Under the pieces are notes generated by a model. It was not told the origin of the DNA, did no database searches, and worked only from the letters and a program-made list of their open reading frames with translations. A DNA stretch of 33,600 nucleotides, taken from NCBI GenBank assembly GCA_016936175.1, contig JAFGPN010000010.1:1-33600 (forward strand). Reading direction: 5' to 3'. Each line of letters opens with the position of its first letter. The stretch's first letter is position 1. The position numbers and the translations under genes are program-made. The stretch comes from Patescibacteria group bacterium. GTDB taxonomy: Bacteria > Patescibacteriota > Kazan-3B-28 > UBA10110. This document shows, one piece after another, positions 7,360 through 15,296 of this stretch.

Positions 7360-8273
7360 ATCTTAGTTCTACCTCTCCATATTAGACTAATTGCCAGAGC
7401 AATCATAATTACTACGATGCTCGCCCACTGGGCCAGGGAGAGGACGCTTAAATGATCGCTATCTGCTCGAAAGAACTCGATTATAAATCGCTCTACGCTA
7501 TAGACGATTAGGTAGGTTAGCAGTACCACCCCCGGCGCGGCTGACCTACGTTCAACCAATAATACAATTATCAGTACGCCGGCTAAACCAATCATCGAGT
7601 AAAGAAAGGTGGGATGAAAAAAAGATTGGTCTGCAAATTGGGTCAGTCTAAACTCCGGGGCCACCCACATCTTCCAGGGCAGGTTAGTCGGCCCCCCGAA
7701 AGCTTCTTGGTTAAAGAAATTGCCCAAGCGACCGATTATCTGACCAAGTAAAACCGGCGGCACCAGCAAATCAAACAAACCAAGCAGCGGTAGATGGTAA
7801 CGACGAGCATAAATAATAGTAGCCATCGCCCCTCCCAATAGTGCGCCATGGATGCTGAGGCCCCCACCGTGCAGATCTAATGCCGACCACCACGGTAAGG
7901 GAGCAAATTCCGTCCACTTTAGGGCTACGAATACCAGACGGGCACCAATCAGCCCAAACAAAATCAGCCAGGTTGCTAAATTAATCGGATGAATCTCCCC
8001 CAATTTAGGGGTCGCTCGCCTCTGCCACCAGATAAAGGCCCCCAGGGTGGCCAGGGTCATAATCAGCCCGTACCAATAGACAGGAAAGACCCCAAAATTG
8101 ACCAGGACTGGATTAACTGTCGCGTTTCCCTTAAAATACGGTGTCAGGGCAAAACCCCCGAGCAGCACCAAAACTACCCCGAGCGCCACCCAACTAAGAT
8201 ATCGTGCCCTTCTTCCACCCATACACTTAAGATATATCAGCCAACTGATTAGCGGAAGATTGCTCAACGACAA
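7356..8273 (-). CDS. lgt: Prolipoprotein diacylglyceryl transferase
   Basis: Transfers diacylglycerol from phosphatidylglycerol to the lipobox Cys of prolipoproteins, the first step of lipoprotein maturation. Key blocks: NPVLVNFGVFPVYWYGL at the usual N-terminus, LHGGGLSIHGALLGG (134-148, with the conserved His), and GRLGNFFNQEAFGGPT (181-196). At 305 aa it is longer than the core enzyme because about 50 residues with one extra hydrophobic segment precede the usual start. The listed start is TTG at 8273; an in-frame ATG at 8222 still includes the extra helix and is a reasonable alternative. First gene of the minus-strand operon, divergent from the 8327 gene. It ends in TGA overlapping the rmuC ATG. 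Confidence 0.94.
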   Translation of the reverse strand: MSLSNLPLISWLIYLKCMGGRRARYLSWVALGVVLVLLGGFALTPYFKGNATVNPVLVNFGVFPVYWYGLIMTLATLGAFIWWQRRATPKLGEIHPINLATWLILFGLIGARLVFVALKWTEFAPLPWWSALDLHGGGLSIHGALLGGAMATIIYARRYHLPLLGLFDLLVPPVLLGQIIGRLGNFFNQEAFGGPTNLPWKMWVAPEFRLTQFADQSFFHPTFLYSMIGLAGVLIIVLLVERRSAAPGVVLLTYLIVYSVERFIIEFFRADSDHLSVLSLAQWASIVVIMIALAISLIWRGRTKI

Positions 8274-8275
8274 AT

Positions 8276-8305
8276 TTGTTGGATTAAACAGTTGTAGTCT
8301 ATAAT
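8276..8305 (+). promoter_or_regulatory. Probable promoter for the 8327 gene
   Basis: TATAAT at 8300-8305 is exact; TTGTTG at 8276-8281 is a possible -35 with an 18-bp spacer. Predicted transcription start is near 8312, leaving a leader of about 15 nt and no Shine-Dalgarno sequence before the ATG at 8327. Confidence 0.6.
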
Positions 8306-8326
8306 AACCTTGTTAATCAATCCGTT

Positions 8327-10672
8327 ATGACAGAGACAAGTTCGGCTAATTCTACCGTTATAAAATCTAAATTTGCCACCCGCATCGGTAAGGTGCTCTC
8401 TAAAAGTACGGGGGCAACCGGTTTTTCGACTGCGTTGATGTACAAACCAGACGTTCCGGAAGAACAGAAACACGGCAGTCTATATTTTGTAATCGATATT
8501 AATAGTGATTCACCTCTCACGGCCGACATCGCCTACAACTTGATCGACATTGTTAAAGAAGAATACTATCGTGATCTCTTGCGGGATCCGGCGCAGAGCT
8601 TTGAAGCGGCGTTAAAAAGCGCAAACGAGGAGTTTGCCGCCATCGCCAAAGAGGGCGAAAAGAGCTGGATTGGAAAAGCTAACATTACGATTGCGGCGAT
8701 TAGTGGCAACCAGTTACTAGCAGTCCATCGCGGAACTGGCGAAACTCATCTCTGGCGAAACGGTAAGATGATGAATCTATCTGAGGGGATGTACACCCCC
8801 GGTGAGACCCCTCGTCCAGAAGAGACCTTAACCAATATCATCGAAGGCGAACTGACTGTCGGTGACAAGCTGATAATTAGCACGGCCGAGCTGTTCTACT
8901 ATCTTTCGGTAGAGAAACTCAGGCGAATCATCGAAAGCCATTCCCCCGCCAGTGGCGCCCAGAAGATTGCTAATCAGTTGGGCCAAGAAGACGATGTTCA
9001 CAAAACTAATTTAATCATCGCCGAATTTTCGCTACCCGAACTAATCGACGCCGAGGCCGAAACCGCCCCGGAAGATAACTGGGTTGGGGTCGGTCGCGAA
9101 GTAACTCCTTCGCGCGAAAGCCGCTCAACCCTTGGCAGCATAATTGGAAAGGCAGCTGCGCCCAAATCGATCATTGCCAGTCCAGAGACTGAGGTCCACG
9201 AATACCAGCCTAAGGCAACCAAGGATACCGGCGAGATGGCCCAAGAGTTAGATATAACCGAAGAGCTGGACGAGCAAAAAGAGGAGGCTACTGCCGAACC
9301 TTCGCCTAAATCCGGAATTAAGCTGTCGATGCCTAAGATTAACTATGGTGAGGGGCTAAAAACGGCCGGCGGAGCTTTTGCATCCCTCTCATCAATTGCC
9401 AAAAACCCCGGTCTTAAAAAAACTGGCAATGTAGTTTGGCGTTACATCAAATACGCCGGTTTGGTCGGCTTAGCCATAATCGATCTGGTGTTCAATTTTG
9501 TCAGCGATTGGGTTGATAACATCCGTAAGCGTCCAAATGGAGATCGGATGTTGATGATTACCGTGGGCGTATTAGTGGTGATTGTGGTCGGCTCCACTTT
9601 AACCTTGGCGCGCAACAACTCAGTTCGGGTCAGTAAAAAAGTAGCGGTCGAATCGCTCGACTCCGCCATTCAAAAACGAGACGCCGCTCGAGCAGCAATT
9701 ATTTATCAAGACAACAACAAGGCCAGCACCCTATTATACGAAGCCTATCAATTAGCCGAGACCGCGAGCAAGCACGATTCGACTAAAGCTCAGGCTCTGC
9801 CGGTGTTAGCCGAGATTAAAGGCCAGCTTGATGAGGTAGGTCGGGTTAAACGAATTGAGAATCCTAAGTTAGCCGCCGACTTTGCTTCGTTGGCTTCCCA
9901 GATTGATACCACCGGCAAAACAGCCAAGGTTAGTATCAACGCTCTTCTGGGTATCGGCAACGATGTTTATACTTACGATACCGAATACAATAAAATCTAT
10001 AAGTATAATGGTAGCCGCAGTGAGGTCGGTATCGTAAACTCTCTGGTCAGTAACGAAAAAAAGCTCACGCTCGGTACGGTCCAAGATAATAATTTAATTT
10101 TTTACGCTAACCCAGCGAGTGTCTATGCCTTAGATCTAGCCGACAACTCGATGAAGGGCGTGGGGTTAGACTCCGGCAACTGGAATAACGCGGCCGACAT
10201 CATATCCTATACCGATAAACTCTACCTCCTGGATCCGGATAACAACAACATCTGGAAATACAAGCGACTGACCGATGGCTATACCCGAATCGCCCCTTAC
10301 TTCGAAGACAACTCTGGCATCGACCTTAAGGGGGTAACCGATTTCGAGATTGATGGCGACGTGTACACCCTGGGCAACGGCATGGTTACCAAGTACACCT
10401 CTGGTCAAAAGATAGACTTTAACTTACGCGATGTACCAGGTTACACCGGAGATTTAAACGCCATCACCGATATCTTCGCTAGCGTCGGTACTTCGGGTCT
10501 GTACGTGTTAGACCCGGCTAATAGCCGAGTGCTAGTGTTTGATAAGGAAGGGGCGTATCAACGGCAGTATATCTTCTCTGGGATAGATAACCCCACCAAC
10601 ATCTACGCCGACGAGGCGGCTAAGAATCTTTGGATTCTCACCGGCACCCAAGTCTATCGCTTGGATTTATAG
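8327..10672 (+). CDS. PP2C-like (probably inactive) domain, membrane segment and beta-propeller protein
   Basis: 781 aa, three parts. Residues about 30-240 resemble a PPM/PP2C phosphatase fold: a YFVIDINSDS strand where the family has VxDGxGG, and GDKLIISTAEL where it has GDxLLLxSDGL. The metal-binding Asp-Gly pairs are missing, so catalysis is doubtful. Residues 240-400 are a charged linker followed by an amphipathic hydrophobic stretch (about 377-395). A strong membrane helix (about 408-428) follows, then an Ala/Lys-rich helical segment (440-515). The last 260 residues are repeated strand patterns (VYTYDTEYNKIYKYNG, LYLLDPDNNNIWKYKR, LYVLDPANSRVLVFD) typical of an NHL/SMP-30-like beta-propeller, probably outside the cell. 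It may sense something outside and signal through a pseudo-phosphatase; that is inference. Confidence 0.75.
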   Translation: MTETSSANSTVIKSKFATRIGKVLSKSTGATGFSTALMYKPDVPEEQKHGSLYFVIDINSDSPLTADIAYNLIDIVKEEYYRDLLRDPAQSFEAALKSANEEFAAIAKEGEKSWIGKANITIAAISGNQLLAVHRGTGETHLWRNGKMMNLSEGMYTPGETPRPEETLTNIIEGELTVGDKLIISTAELFYYLSVEKLRRIIESHSPASGAQKIANQLGQEDDVHKTNLIIAEFSLPELIDAEAETAPEDNWVGVGREVTPSRESRSTLGSIIGKAAAPKSIIASPETEVHEYQPKATKDTGEMAQELDITEELDEQKEEATAEPSPKSGIKLSMPKINYGEGLKTAGGAFASLSSIAKNPGLKKTGNVVWRYIKYAGLVGLAIIDLVFNFVSDWVDNIRKRPNGDRMLMITVGVLVVIVVGSTLTLARNNSVRVSKKVAVESLDSAIQKRDAARAAIIYQDNNKASTLLYEAYQLAETASKHDSTKAQALPVLAEIKGQLDEVGRVKRIENPKLAADFASLASQIDTTGKTAKVSINALLGIGNDVYTYDTEYNKIYKYNGSRSEVGIVNSLVSNEKKLTLGTVQDNNLIFYANPASVYALDLADNSMKGVGLDSGNWNNAADIISYTDKLYLLDPDNNNIWKYKRLTDGYTRIAPYFEDNSGIDLKGVTDFEIDGDVYTLGNGMVTKYTSGQKIDFNLRDVPGYTGDLNAITDIFASVGTSGLYVLDPANSRVLVFDKEGAYQRQYIFSGIDNPTNIYADEAAKNLWILTGTQVYRLDL

Positions 10673-10697
10673 CCTACGGCTGAGACCATCCGCACGT

Positions 10698-10760
10698 TTG
10701 TCATTCCTGCGCAGGCAGGAATCTTTAGCTCATCCTCGGACTTGATCCGGGGATCCAGAA
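10698..10760. repeat. Pair of short dispersed palindromic repeats downstream of the 8327 gene
   Basis: ATTCCTGC (10703-10710), loop GCAG, then GCAGGAAT (10715-10722) is a perfect 8-bp hairpin. It is followed by CGGACTTGATCCGGGGATC (10738-10756), containing CGGA/TCCG arms and the GGATCCAG tail. Both are shapes commonly seen as intergenic repeats in many bacterial genomes. No T-tract follows, so a classical terminator is unlikely. Confidence 0.6.
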
Positions 10761-10823
10761 AGAAACATAAATCCTTTCTTTGAATCTTTTGCCACCCATT
10801 TGTCTTGGGCTGTCGGGTGGCGC

Positions 10824-10854
10824 CCCTGGCCGCGTCCCGCGTCCGCGGGCAGGC
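10824..10854 (-). repeat. GC-rich dispersed repeat, related to 32752-32785
   Basis: On the minus strand the segment begins GCCTGCCCGCG and ends CGCGGCCAGGG. The same two ends, with 3 more bases between them, occur on the plus strand at 32752-32785. The rest of the 10673-10935 gap is GC-rich with no supported gene; long open frames there are not gene-like. Confidence 0.5.
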
Positions 10855-10935
10855 AAACCGGCCGCTCGACTTTGGAGGGCGGGAAGGAGCCGGCTCCGAT
10901 GGCGAGGAGGACAACAAATCGTATATAGTAAAGCT

Positions 10936-11379
10936 ATGACGGTATTAGCTACTAATATAAACGCTCGCAACTACCAGATCACCGATCGGTTCGAGGCCGG
11001 CGTTGCCCTATTGGGTTGCGAAGTAAAATCGACCCGGAGTGGCCAGATTAGTTTAAAAGAGAGTTTTGCCAAAATTAGAAACGGCGAGGCATGGTTGATG
11101 AACGCCCACGTCGCTCCGTATCCTTTTGGCACACCAGCCGGTTATGAGCCTACCCGCACACGTAAGCTTTTACTTAAAAAATCGGAGCTTAAATCTTTAA
11201 TCGGTAAACTCCAGGAGCAAGGTCTAAGCCTAATCCCAGTTAATGCCCACCTCAAACACAATCGCATCAAGATAGAGCTGGGATTGGGTAAAGGTTTAAA
11301 GAAATACGATAAACGGGCCGCCATTAAACAAAAAGAGTTTAAGCGCCTCCAGCAACGAGTCAAACACAGCCGTGGCTAA
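10936..11379 (+). CDS. smpB: SsrA-binding protein SmpB
   Basis: Binds tmRNA and brings it to stalled ribosomes for trans-translation. 148 aa from the ATG at 10936, normal length. Family blocks: TNINARNYQI, then FEAGVALLGCEVKSTRSGQISLKESF, NAHVAPY, RTRKLLLKKSEL and a basic C-terminal tail (KKYDKRAAIKQKEFKRLQQR). A longer in-frame start at 10780 would read through GC-rich repeat sequence and is rejected. TATAGT at 10924-10929 ends 6 bp before the ATG, which suggests a leaderless transcript. No ssrA gene is recognisable nearby. It converges on the RNA methyltransferase gene. Confidence 0.95.
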   Translation: MTVLATNINARNYQITDRFEAGVALLGCEVKSTRSGQISLKESFAKIRNGEAWLMNAHVAPYPFGTPAGYEPTRTRKLLLKKSELKSLIGKLQEQGLSLIPVNAHLKHNRIKIELGLGKGLKKYDKRAAIKQKEFKRLQQRVKHSRG

Positions 11380-11390
11380 TCACACCCACT

Positions 11391-11501
11391 CGTCATTCTG
11401 GTAAGTCCAGTAAGACGCATCCAGAATCGTAAGAATATTTATACGATCCTGGGCACCACGCCCGAATATACCATTCGGTACAGGCGGGAGCTAGGGTGAC
11501 G
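11391..11501. repeat. 111-nt structured intergenic element between convergent genes
   Basis: CGTCATTCTGG (11391-11401) pairs with CTAGGGTGACG (11491-11501) over 11 positions including three G-T pairs. Inside, GGGC/GCCC around ACCAC and CCGAAT/ATTCGG around ATACC make two neat hairpins at about 11449-11478, and ATTCTGG/CCAGAAT (11395-11401, 11422-11428) is an alternative pairing. It lies between smpB and the methyltransferase gene, which converge, so it may act as a transcript end for either side. It may equally be a dispersed repeat. Confidence 0.45.
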
Positions 11502-11522
11502 AAAAGGGTAATGACAAAAAAT

Positions 11523-12905
11523 CTATTCTCTGGGGACCGCCACAATTAAGCTTTCGACGTGGGGGGTTTGAGGATAGAAATCAAACAGCTCCCAATGGGT
11601 GGCTTGATACTTTTCGGATAACAATTTCCAATCCCGCGCTTGGGTAGCAGGATTACAAGAAAGATAGATTAGCTGTTTGGGTTTAGCCTCAATGATCTTT
11701 TCGACAACTTTTTGATGTAAGCCTTCGCGCGGCGGATCAACCACCACAGTATCGGCACCGGACAAAATGGATGGCAAGCCCTCTTTTTCTGCTCGACCAC
11801 CAACCAGCTCAACATTTTTAAGCTGGTTTAATTTTATATTTGCCTTGGCCGCCAAGGTCCCGGCCGGGTCAAACTCCACACTAACAACCTGTTTATACTT
11901 ATCAGCCAACAACATGCCAATTATGCCAGCGCCGGCGTAAAGATCGACTAACACCCCATCACCACTTGTCATTGCGAGGTCGCCGCAGGCGGCCGCGGCA
12001 ATCTCTCCCCCACCAGATTGCAACGCTCGCAATGACTGAGGGTGGGGCTGAGCCAGCTCCAACATCCTACTCGCTGCCAACATAAACGAGGGGGGATTAA
12101 TTTGGAAAAAACTTTCGTAACCGTATTGAAATAATTTATCGCCAACCTTTTCTACTAAAACAGCGCTCCCGGTTTGATGTAAAATCTCCGTGGTTTTGGC
12201 GATGGGGCTTTTGGGGTCCGAATAGACTACCAGCCAGCCGGACAGCTCTGGCAAATTGATATTAAATGGAGTAAATTTTTCGTCGGTCACATACAAAGCG
12301 GCTAAGCATTTGTTTTGATAGTAGCTATAGCGCACAAGTAAATTTTTTAGCTTTGAGAGTGGGATATCCCGCCCCTTAAGCTCCGCTATTATTTTGTTAG
12401 CCACTTCGTTGATCAACGGATGTGCAATGCTTACTTTATTAGCGATGACAAATATTTTCCATGAATAACGCTGATGAAAAGCCAATGCCAACTGATTTTT
12501 TTCATCAACAGCAAAACTAAACTCCATCTTGTTGCGATATCCCCACTCTGTTGTACTGGGCGTTAGTTCGACATCGGGTACCGGCAACGACGCAAATTTA
12601 GAAAACACTTCTTTGACTAAATCAATCTTAAACTGCTGTTGGTTAGTCACCGGCATAATCTGCCACGGGCTAGTGGAAAGATATTGTGATTCTTGTGGCT
12701 CAATTCGAATCGGCGATGGTTCAACTACTTTTAACAATCGGGCTTTAGCAAACTTGCTGCTAACTCGGGCGGGCACTACTAACACTCTCTCGCCCGGTAA
12801 TACGCCCACCACAAATATCGGCCTACCTTCAAAATAGCCGAGACCCTCTCCGCCAAATACTAATTTATCGACTACAAACTCGAACTCAGCCGGCAATCTT
12901 GCCAT
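11523..12905 (-). CDS. TrmA/RlmC/RlmD-family RNA (uracil-5-)-methyltransferase
   Basis: SAM-dependent enzyme forming 5-methyluridine in rRNA or tRNA. 460 aa. N-terminal TRAM-like beta-barrel (about 1-60, GGEGLGYFEGRPIFV); WGYRNKMEFSF (about 121-131); YESFFQINPPS; SAM site LVDLYAGAGIIG; catalytic region VVDPPREGL and YLSCNP with the nucleophilic Cys at about 417. The N-terminal Fe-S Cys cluster of RlmD is absent; the site reads YLSTSPWQIM. Residues about 290-313 are encoded by an inserted palindromic repeat (11968-12036) that keeps the frame and lies just before the SAM-binding strand. Target base and RNA are not assignable here. It is the second gene after the 13406 gene, 9 bp apart. Confidence 0.92.
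   Translation of the reverse strand: MARLPAEFEFVVDKLVFGGEGLGYFEGRPIFVVGVLPGERVLVVPARVSSKFAKARLLKVVEPSPIRIEPQESQYLSTSPWQIMPVTNQQQFKIDLVKEVFSKFASLPVPDVELTPSTTEWGYRNKMEFSFAVDEKNQLALAFHQRYSWKIFVIANKVSIAHPLINEVANKIIAELKGRDIPLSKLKNLLVRYSYYQNKCLAALYVTDEKFTPFNINLPELSGWLVVYSDPKSPIAKTTEILHQTGSAVLVEKVGDKLFQYGYESFFQINPPSFMLAASRMLELAQPHPQSLRALQSGGGEIAAAACGDLAMTSGDGVLVDLYAGAGIIGMLLADKYKQVVSVEFDPAGTLAAKANIKLNQLKNVELVGGRAEKEGLPSILSGADTVVVDPPREGLHQKVVEKIIEAKPKQLIYLSCNPATQARDWKLLSEKYQATHWELFDFYPQTPHVESLIVAVPRE
11968..12036. repeat. In-frame palindromic repeat inside the RNA methyltransferase gene
   Basis: GTCATTGCGAG (11968-11978) is exactly inverted at 12026-12036, and GCAATCT (11998-12004) is inverted at 12015-12021. 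The unit is two head-to-head copies of the same repeat that flanks the GIY-YIG gene. It is 69 bp long, a multiple of three, and contains no stop in the gene frame, so it adds 23 codons (low-complexity SGGGEIAAAACGDLAM). Confidence 0.8.
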
Positions 12906-12914
12906 GGCTGATAC

Positions 12915-13406
12915 TTAGAGTTTCAACTTTTGGGCGATCTTGCCAATAATCGGCATCACCCAGTGTTTCCCCTGAAACACGTAGTAGATGCCCATTAAGC
13001 TAAAGATTAACGGGATTAACCAAAAGATGCCGGCGATACCGTAAAAGATGGTTGTGCCAAGCCCGCTAAACCGACCGATCAGTAACATCTCTAGCACAAA
13101 TAGCACAAACCAAACTATTACTTCGGCCACAAATAGCACCATCCCCTGCTTGGCGTTAAACATCACCTCTGATTCTTTGCGACGACCAATTAACGGAACG
13201 ATAAATAGAAACGATACATAGCTAAGCGCCGCAAACACTTTGTCGCGATGGTCTAAAGAGCCGCCGGTAGTACCGGTTGGGATTGAGGGGGTTGAGGTAG
13301 TAGTGATCGGGGGAGGAACAGGAGTAGGAGACGTGGGAGGCTGCCAGCCCGGAGTAGCTTCTGGCCCGGAGGGGACGGGGGTAGGGGTAAGGTTTTCATT
13401 ATCCAT
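12915..13406 (-). CDS. Small integral membrane protein with Pro/Thr-rich N-terminus (DUF4870/Tic20-like)
   Basis: 163 aa. Residues 1-50 are almost entirely Pro, Thr, Ser and Gly (PTPVPSGP and PPPITTTSTP), presumably a flexible cytoplasmic tail. Hydrophobic segments follow at about 58-74, 88-110 and 117-143. The pattern KVFAALSYVSFLFIVPLI, then FNAKQGM, then a C-terminal YYVFQGK is like DUF4870/Tic20-type small membrane proteins, whose function is unknown. It is first in a two-gene unit with the RNA methyltransferase and is divergent from the surface-protein operon. The ATG is at 13406; no clear Shine-Dalgarno sequence or strong promoter is seen. Confidence 0.75.
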   Translation of the reverse strand: MDNENLTPTPVPSGPEATPGWQPPTSPTPVPPPITTTSTPSIPTGTTGGSLDHRDKVFAALSYVSFLFIVPLIGRRKESEVMFNAKQGMVLFVAEVIVWFVLFVLEMLLIGRFSGLGTTIFYGIAGIFWLIPLIFSLMGIYYVFQGKHWVMPIIGKIAQKLKL

Positions 13407-13472
13407 AACTAACTAACGATAAGAACTATAACCTTACTTATCATACAACATAATAGAGTAGCTGAGTTATGG

Positions 13473-13497
13473 CCATAGGAGATATCGACACCTATGG
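13473..13497. promoter_or_regulatory. Inverted repeat (candidate operator) upstream of the surface-protein operon
   Basis: CCATAGG (13473-13479) and CCTATGG (13491-13497) are exact inverted arms 11 bp apart, ending 8 bp before the -35 box at 13506. The place and symmetry fit a regulator-binding site; no regulator gene is adjacent. Confidence 0.4.
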
Positions 13498-13505
13498 GAT
13501 ATATC

Positions 13506-13534
13506 TTGACATTTTAGGCAAAAAGTAGTATAAT
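13506..13534 (+). promoter_or_regulatory. Perfect consensus promoter of the six-gene surface-protein operon
   Basis: TTGACA (13506-13511) and TATAAT (13529-13534), both exact, with a 17-bp spacer. Transcription should begin near 13541, only about 10 nt before the ATG at 13551, so there is no room for a normal Shine-Dalgarno leader. Confidence 0.88.
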
Positions 13535-13550
13535 ATAAAAACGTCAAAAA

Positions 13551-15296
13551 ATGTCAAATAAAAAGCAAAAACTTTTGGCTTATGGGGTGTTGGTTGGAGC
13601 GCTGGCGGGAGCGGTGCTTTTTGGCTGGTTAACTCTGCCGATTGCTCGAGGGATAAACGGCATACCCAAACAGATCAGGTATCAACCACCGACAGGAGAG
13701 CAGTTGATCACCACCAGTCAGGACGCCACGATAAAAAATGATACCGAGTTCGAATATCAAGGTCATCGATATCGATTAGACATTCAGATCGATCAGCCCA
13801 ATATCAGCCCCCTAGCCGGCTCGTTTATTACCGGTACAATTCAACTATTAAAAGATGGCTCCCGAACCTCCGAGGTGCCGGATTTCATGATCAACTCACG
13901 AGCAGGAATCAGTTCTGGCACCCCGCGCGATATCCCAACCGTACTGGTCAACCTCAATGCTCTTAACCAACAGATGCAGTTTGGCTCGCTACCTAACTCT
14001 TCCCGGCTAAAGATCGACGACCAAACTTACTGGTTGGGGAGTGATAGTATGTTCAGTTGGGGCCGAATTATTGGGATAGGCTTTACTCGAGACGGCAAAC
14101 CCAGCCGTAGCGGCCCATATCTATATACCGCGTGGGATAAAGTATTTATCTCACCCCAAGCGCTTGATACGGCTGGGGTATTAGATCTTTCCAGTGGTCA
14201 GGCAAAATTTAAGTACCAGACTAACGGTACTCGGGTGGCTTCGTACCTGGAGTTGGCGGTTAGCTCTTATGATAACAAGATGCAGTCCAGTCGGCGGGTG
14301 AATTTTCAGGATGCCCGTAAGGTAACCGTCCCTCAGCCCAGCAGTAACTCCGGGACATCTGATGTCTATTACGAAGTGGTTACCTCTGAACCTAAGCTGA
14401 CAGCCAACCAAACCCAGCGTTTTTCCATTGGTGTGGTTGCTCGCAAAGCTAACGGTAGTATTAACGAAGACCCCACTCAGCGAGTTCGGTTAATGGTGAT
14501 GCCTTCTTCGACCGTATTTTTGCCTGCCGCTACCCAGGCCAATTGGAGTCCCAGCGCAGATTCAAACCTAAATATCACCGGTACCATCCAAATCAGTACC
14601 GCTGGAAAGTTTATCGAGACCGATGAGACAAAATACAAATACGGGTCTAATCTGGATCACAGCGGCGAGATAAGAACCCCCACCGACAAAGACCCAACTG
14701 CGATCTATTTGGACCTAATAGATGGCAAGGCTACCGCAGATTTTGAATACAACGGCCGACCTGGCCCCCTGCCCTATTTAGCCATCACCGCTCAGCCGGC
14801 TGATTTCTTTGTCCCCTACAAAGATTGGAACACCAGTCCTTCCGCTCTGCCAGACTTTAAAAACCATATGTGGGACGACCTGATCAAGCGATGCGAAGAG
14901 AACAACACCTGTCCGACCTGGTATGCAGATGAACGAGCTTATGTTAACTCGCCTGATTATCATCGCGAAGCGGCTGGGATTACTTATCCTCCATTGCCTG
15001 GGCATACTGACGAACCTAATCCTCGGATTCAAAGTAATTTTAGTGTCTATCCCTACTCTGCGTCTAATTCAGAAGCTGAATATTTTTTGTATCAAAACAA
15101 ATGGCACACTCGAGCCGAATTTACCGATCTGGTTATCGGGGCTACCTCCATTAAACTACTGTCTATCAGCTCAGGCGCTGGTTCTTCGATACAATGGGCT
15201 TGGTGGTGGTTTATGTCTTTACAGATAGTTCAGCTACTAATTTGGTTAATCAGAGTGATTATCGAAAAACGTAAACAAAACCATGGAAACGCCTAA
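13551..15296 (+). CDS. Paralogous bitopic surface protein 1 of the six-gene operon
   Basis: 581 aa, no family recognised. A Lys-rich start and membrane helix at about 8-30, a 500-residue beta-rich exported part, and a second helix at about 549-571 with a basic cytoplasmic end (EKRKQ). Landmarks shared with the next five genes, in order: HRYRLDIQIDQP (72-83), SPQALD (201-206), YYEV (273-276), DPTQRVRL (307-314), LDLIDGKATADFEY (387-400), AQPADF (414-419), FLYQNKW (512-518). The DGKAxxxFxY type of strand is typical of Ig-like beta-sandwich domains. Few Cys. It is first in the operon, right behind the consensus promoter, and its 3' end overlaps the next gene by 14 bp. Probably a cell-surface structural or binding protein; that is inference. 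Confidence 0.85.
   Translation: MSNKKQKLLAYGVLVGALAGAVLFGWLTLPIARGINGIPKQIRYQPPTGEQLITTSQDATIKNDTEFEYQGHRYRLDIQIDQPNISPLAGSFITGTIQLLKDGSRTSEVPDFMINSRAGISSGTPRDIPTVLVNLNALNQQMQFGSLPNSSRLKIDDQTYWLGSDSMFSWGRIIGIGFTRDGKPSRSGPYLYTAWDKVFISPQALDTAGVLDLSSGQAKFKYQTNGTRVASYLELAVSSYDNKMQSSRRVNFQDARKVTVPQPSSNSGTSDVYYEVVTSEPKLTANQTQRFSIGVVARKANGSINEDPTQRVRLMVMPSSTVFLPAATQANWSPSADSNLNITGTIQISTAGKFIETDETKYKYGSNLDHSGEIRTPTDKDPTAIYLDLIDGKATADFEYNGRPGPLPYLAITAQPADFFVPYKDWNTSPSALPDFKNHMWDDLIKRCEENNTCPTWYADERAYVNSPDYHREAAGITYPPLPGHTDEPNPRIQSNFSVYPYSASNSEAEYFLYQNKWHTRAEFTDLVIGATSIKLLSISSGAGSSIQWAWWWFMSLQIVQLLIWLIRVIIEKRKQNHGNA

Noticed and set aside
10780-10935. Longer SmpB starting upstream
   Set aside because: The added residues come from GC-rich repeat DNA, do not match the family, and the standard start at 10936 gives normal length.
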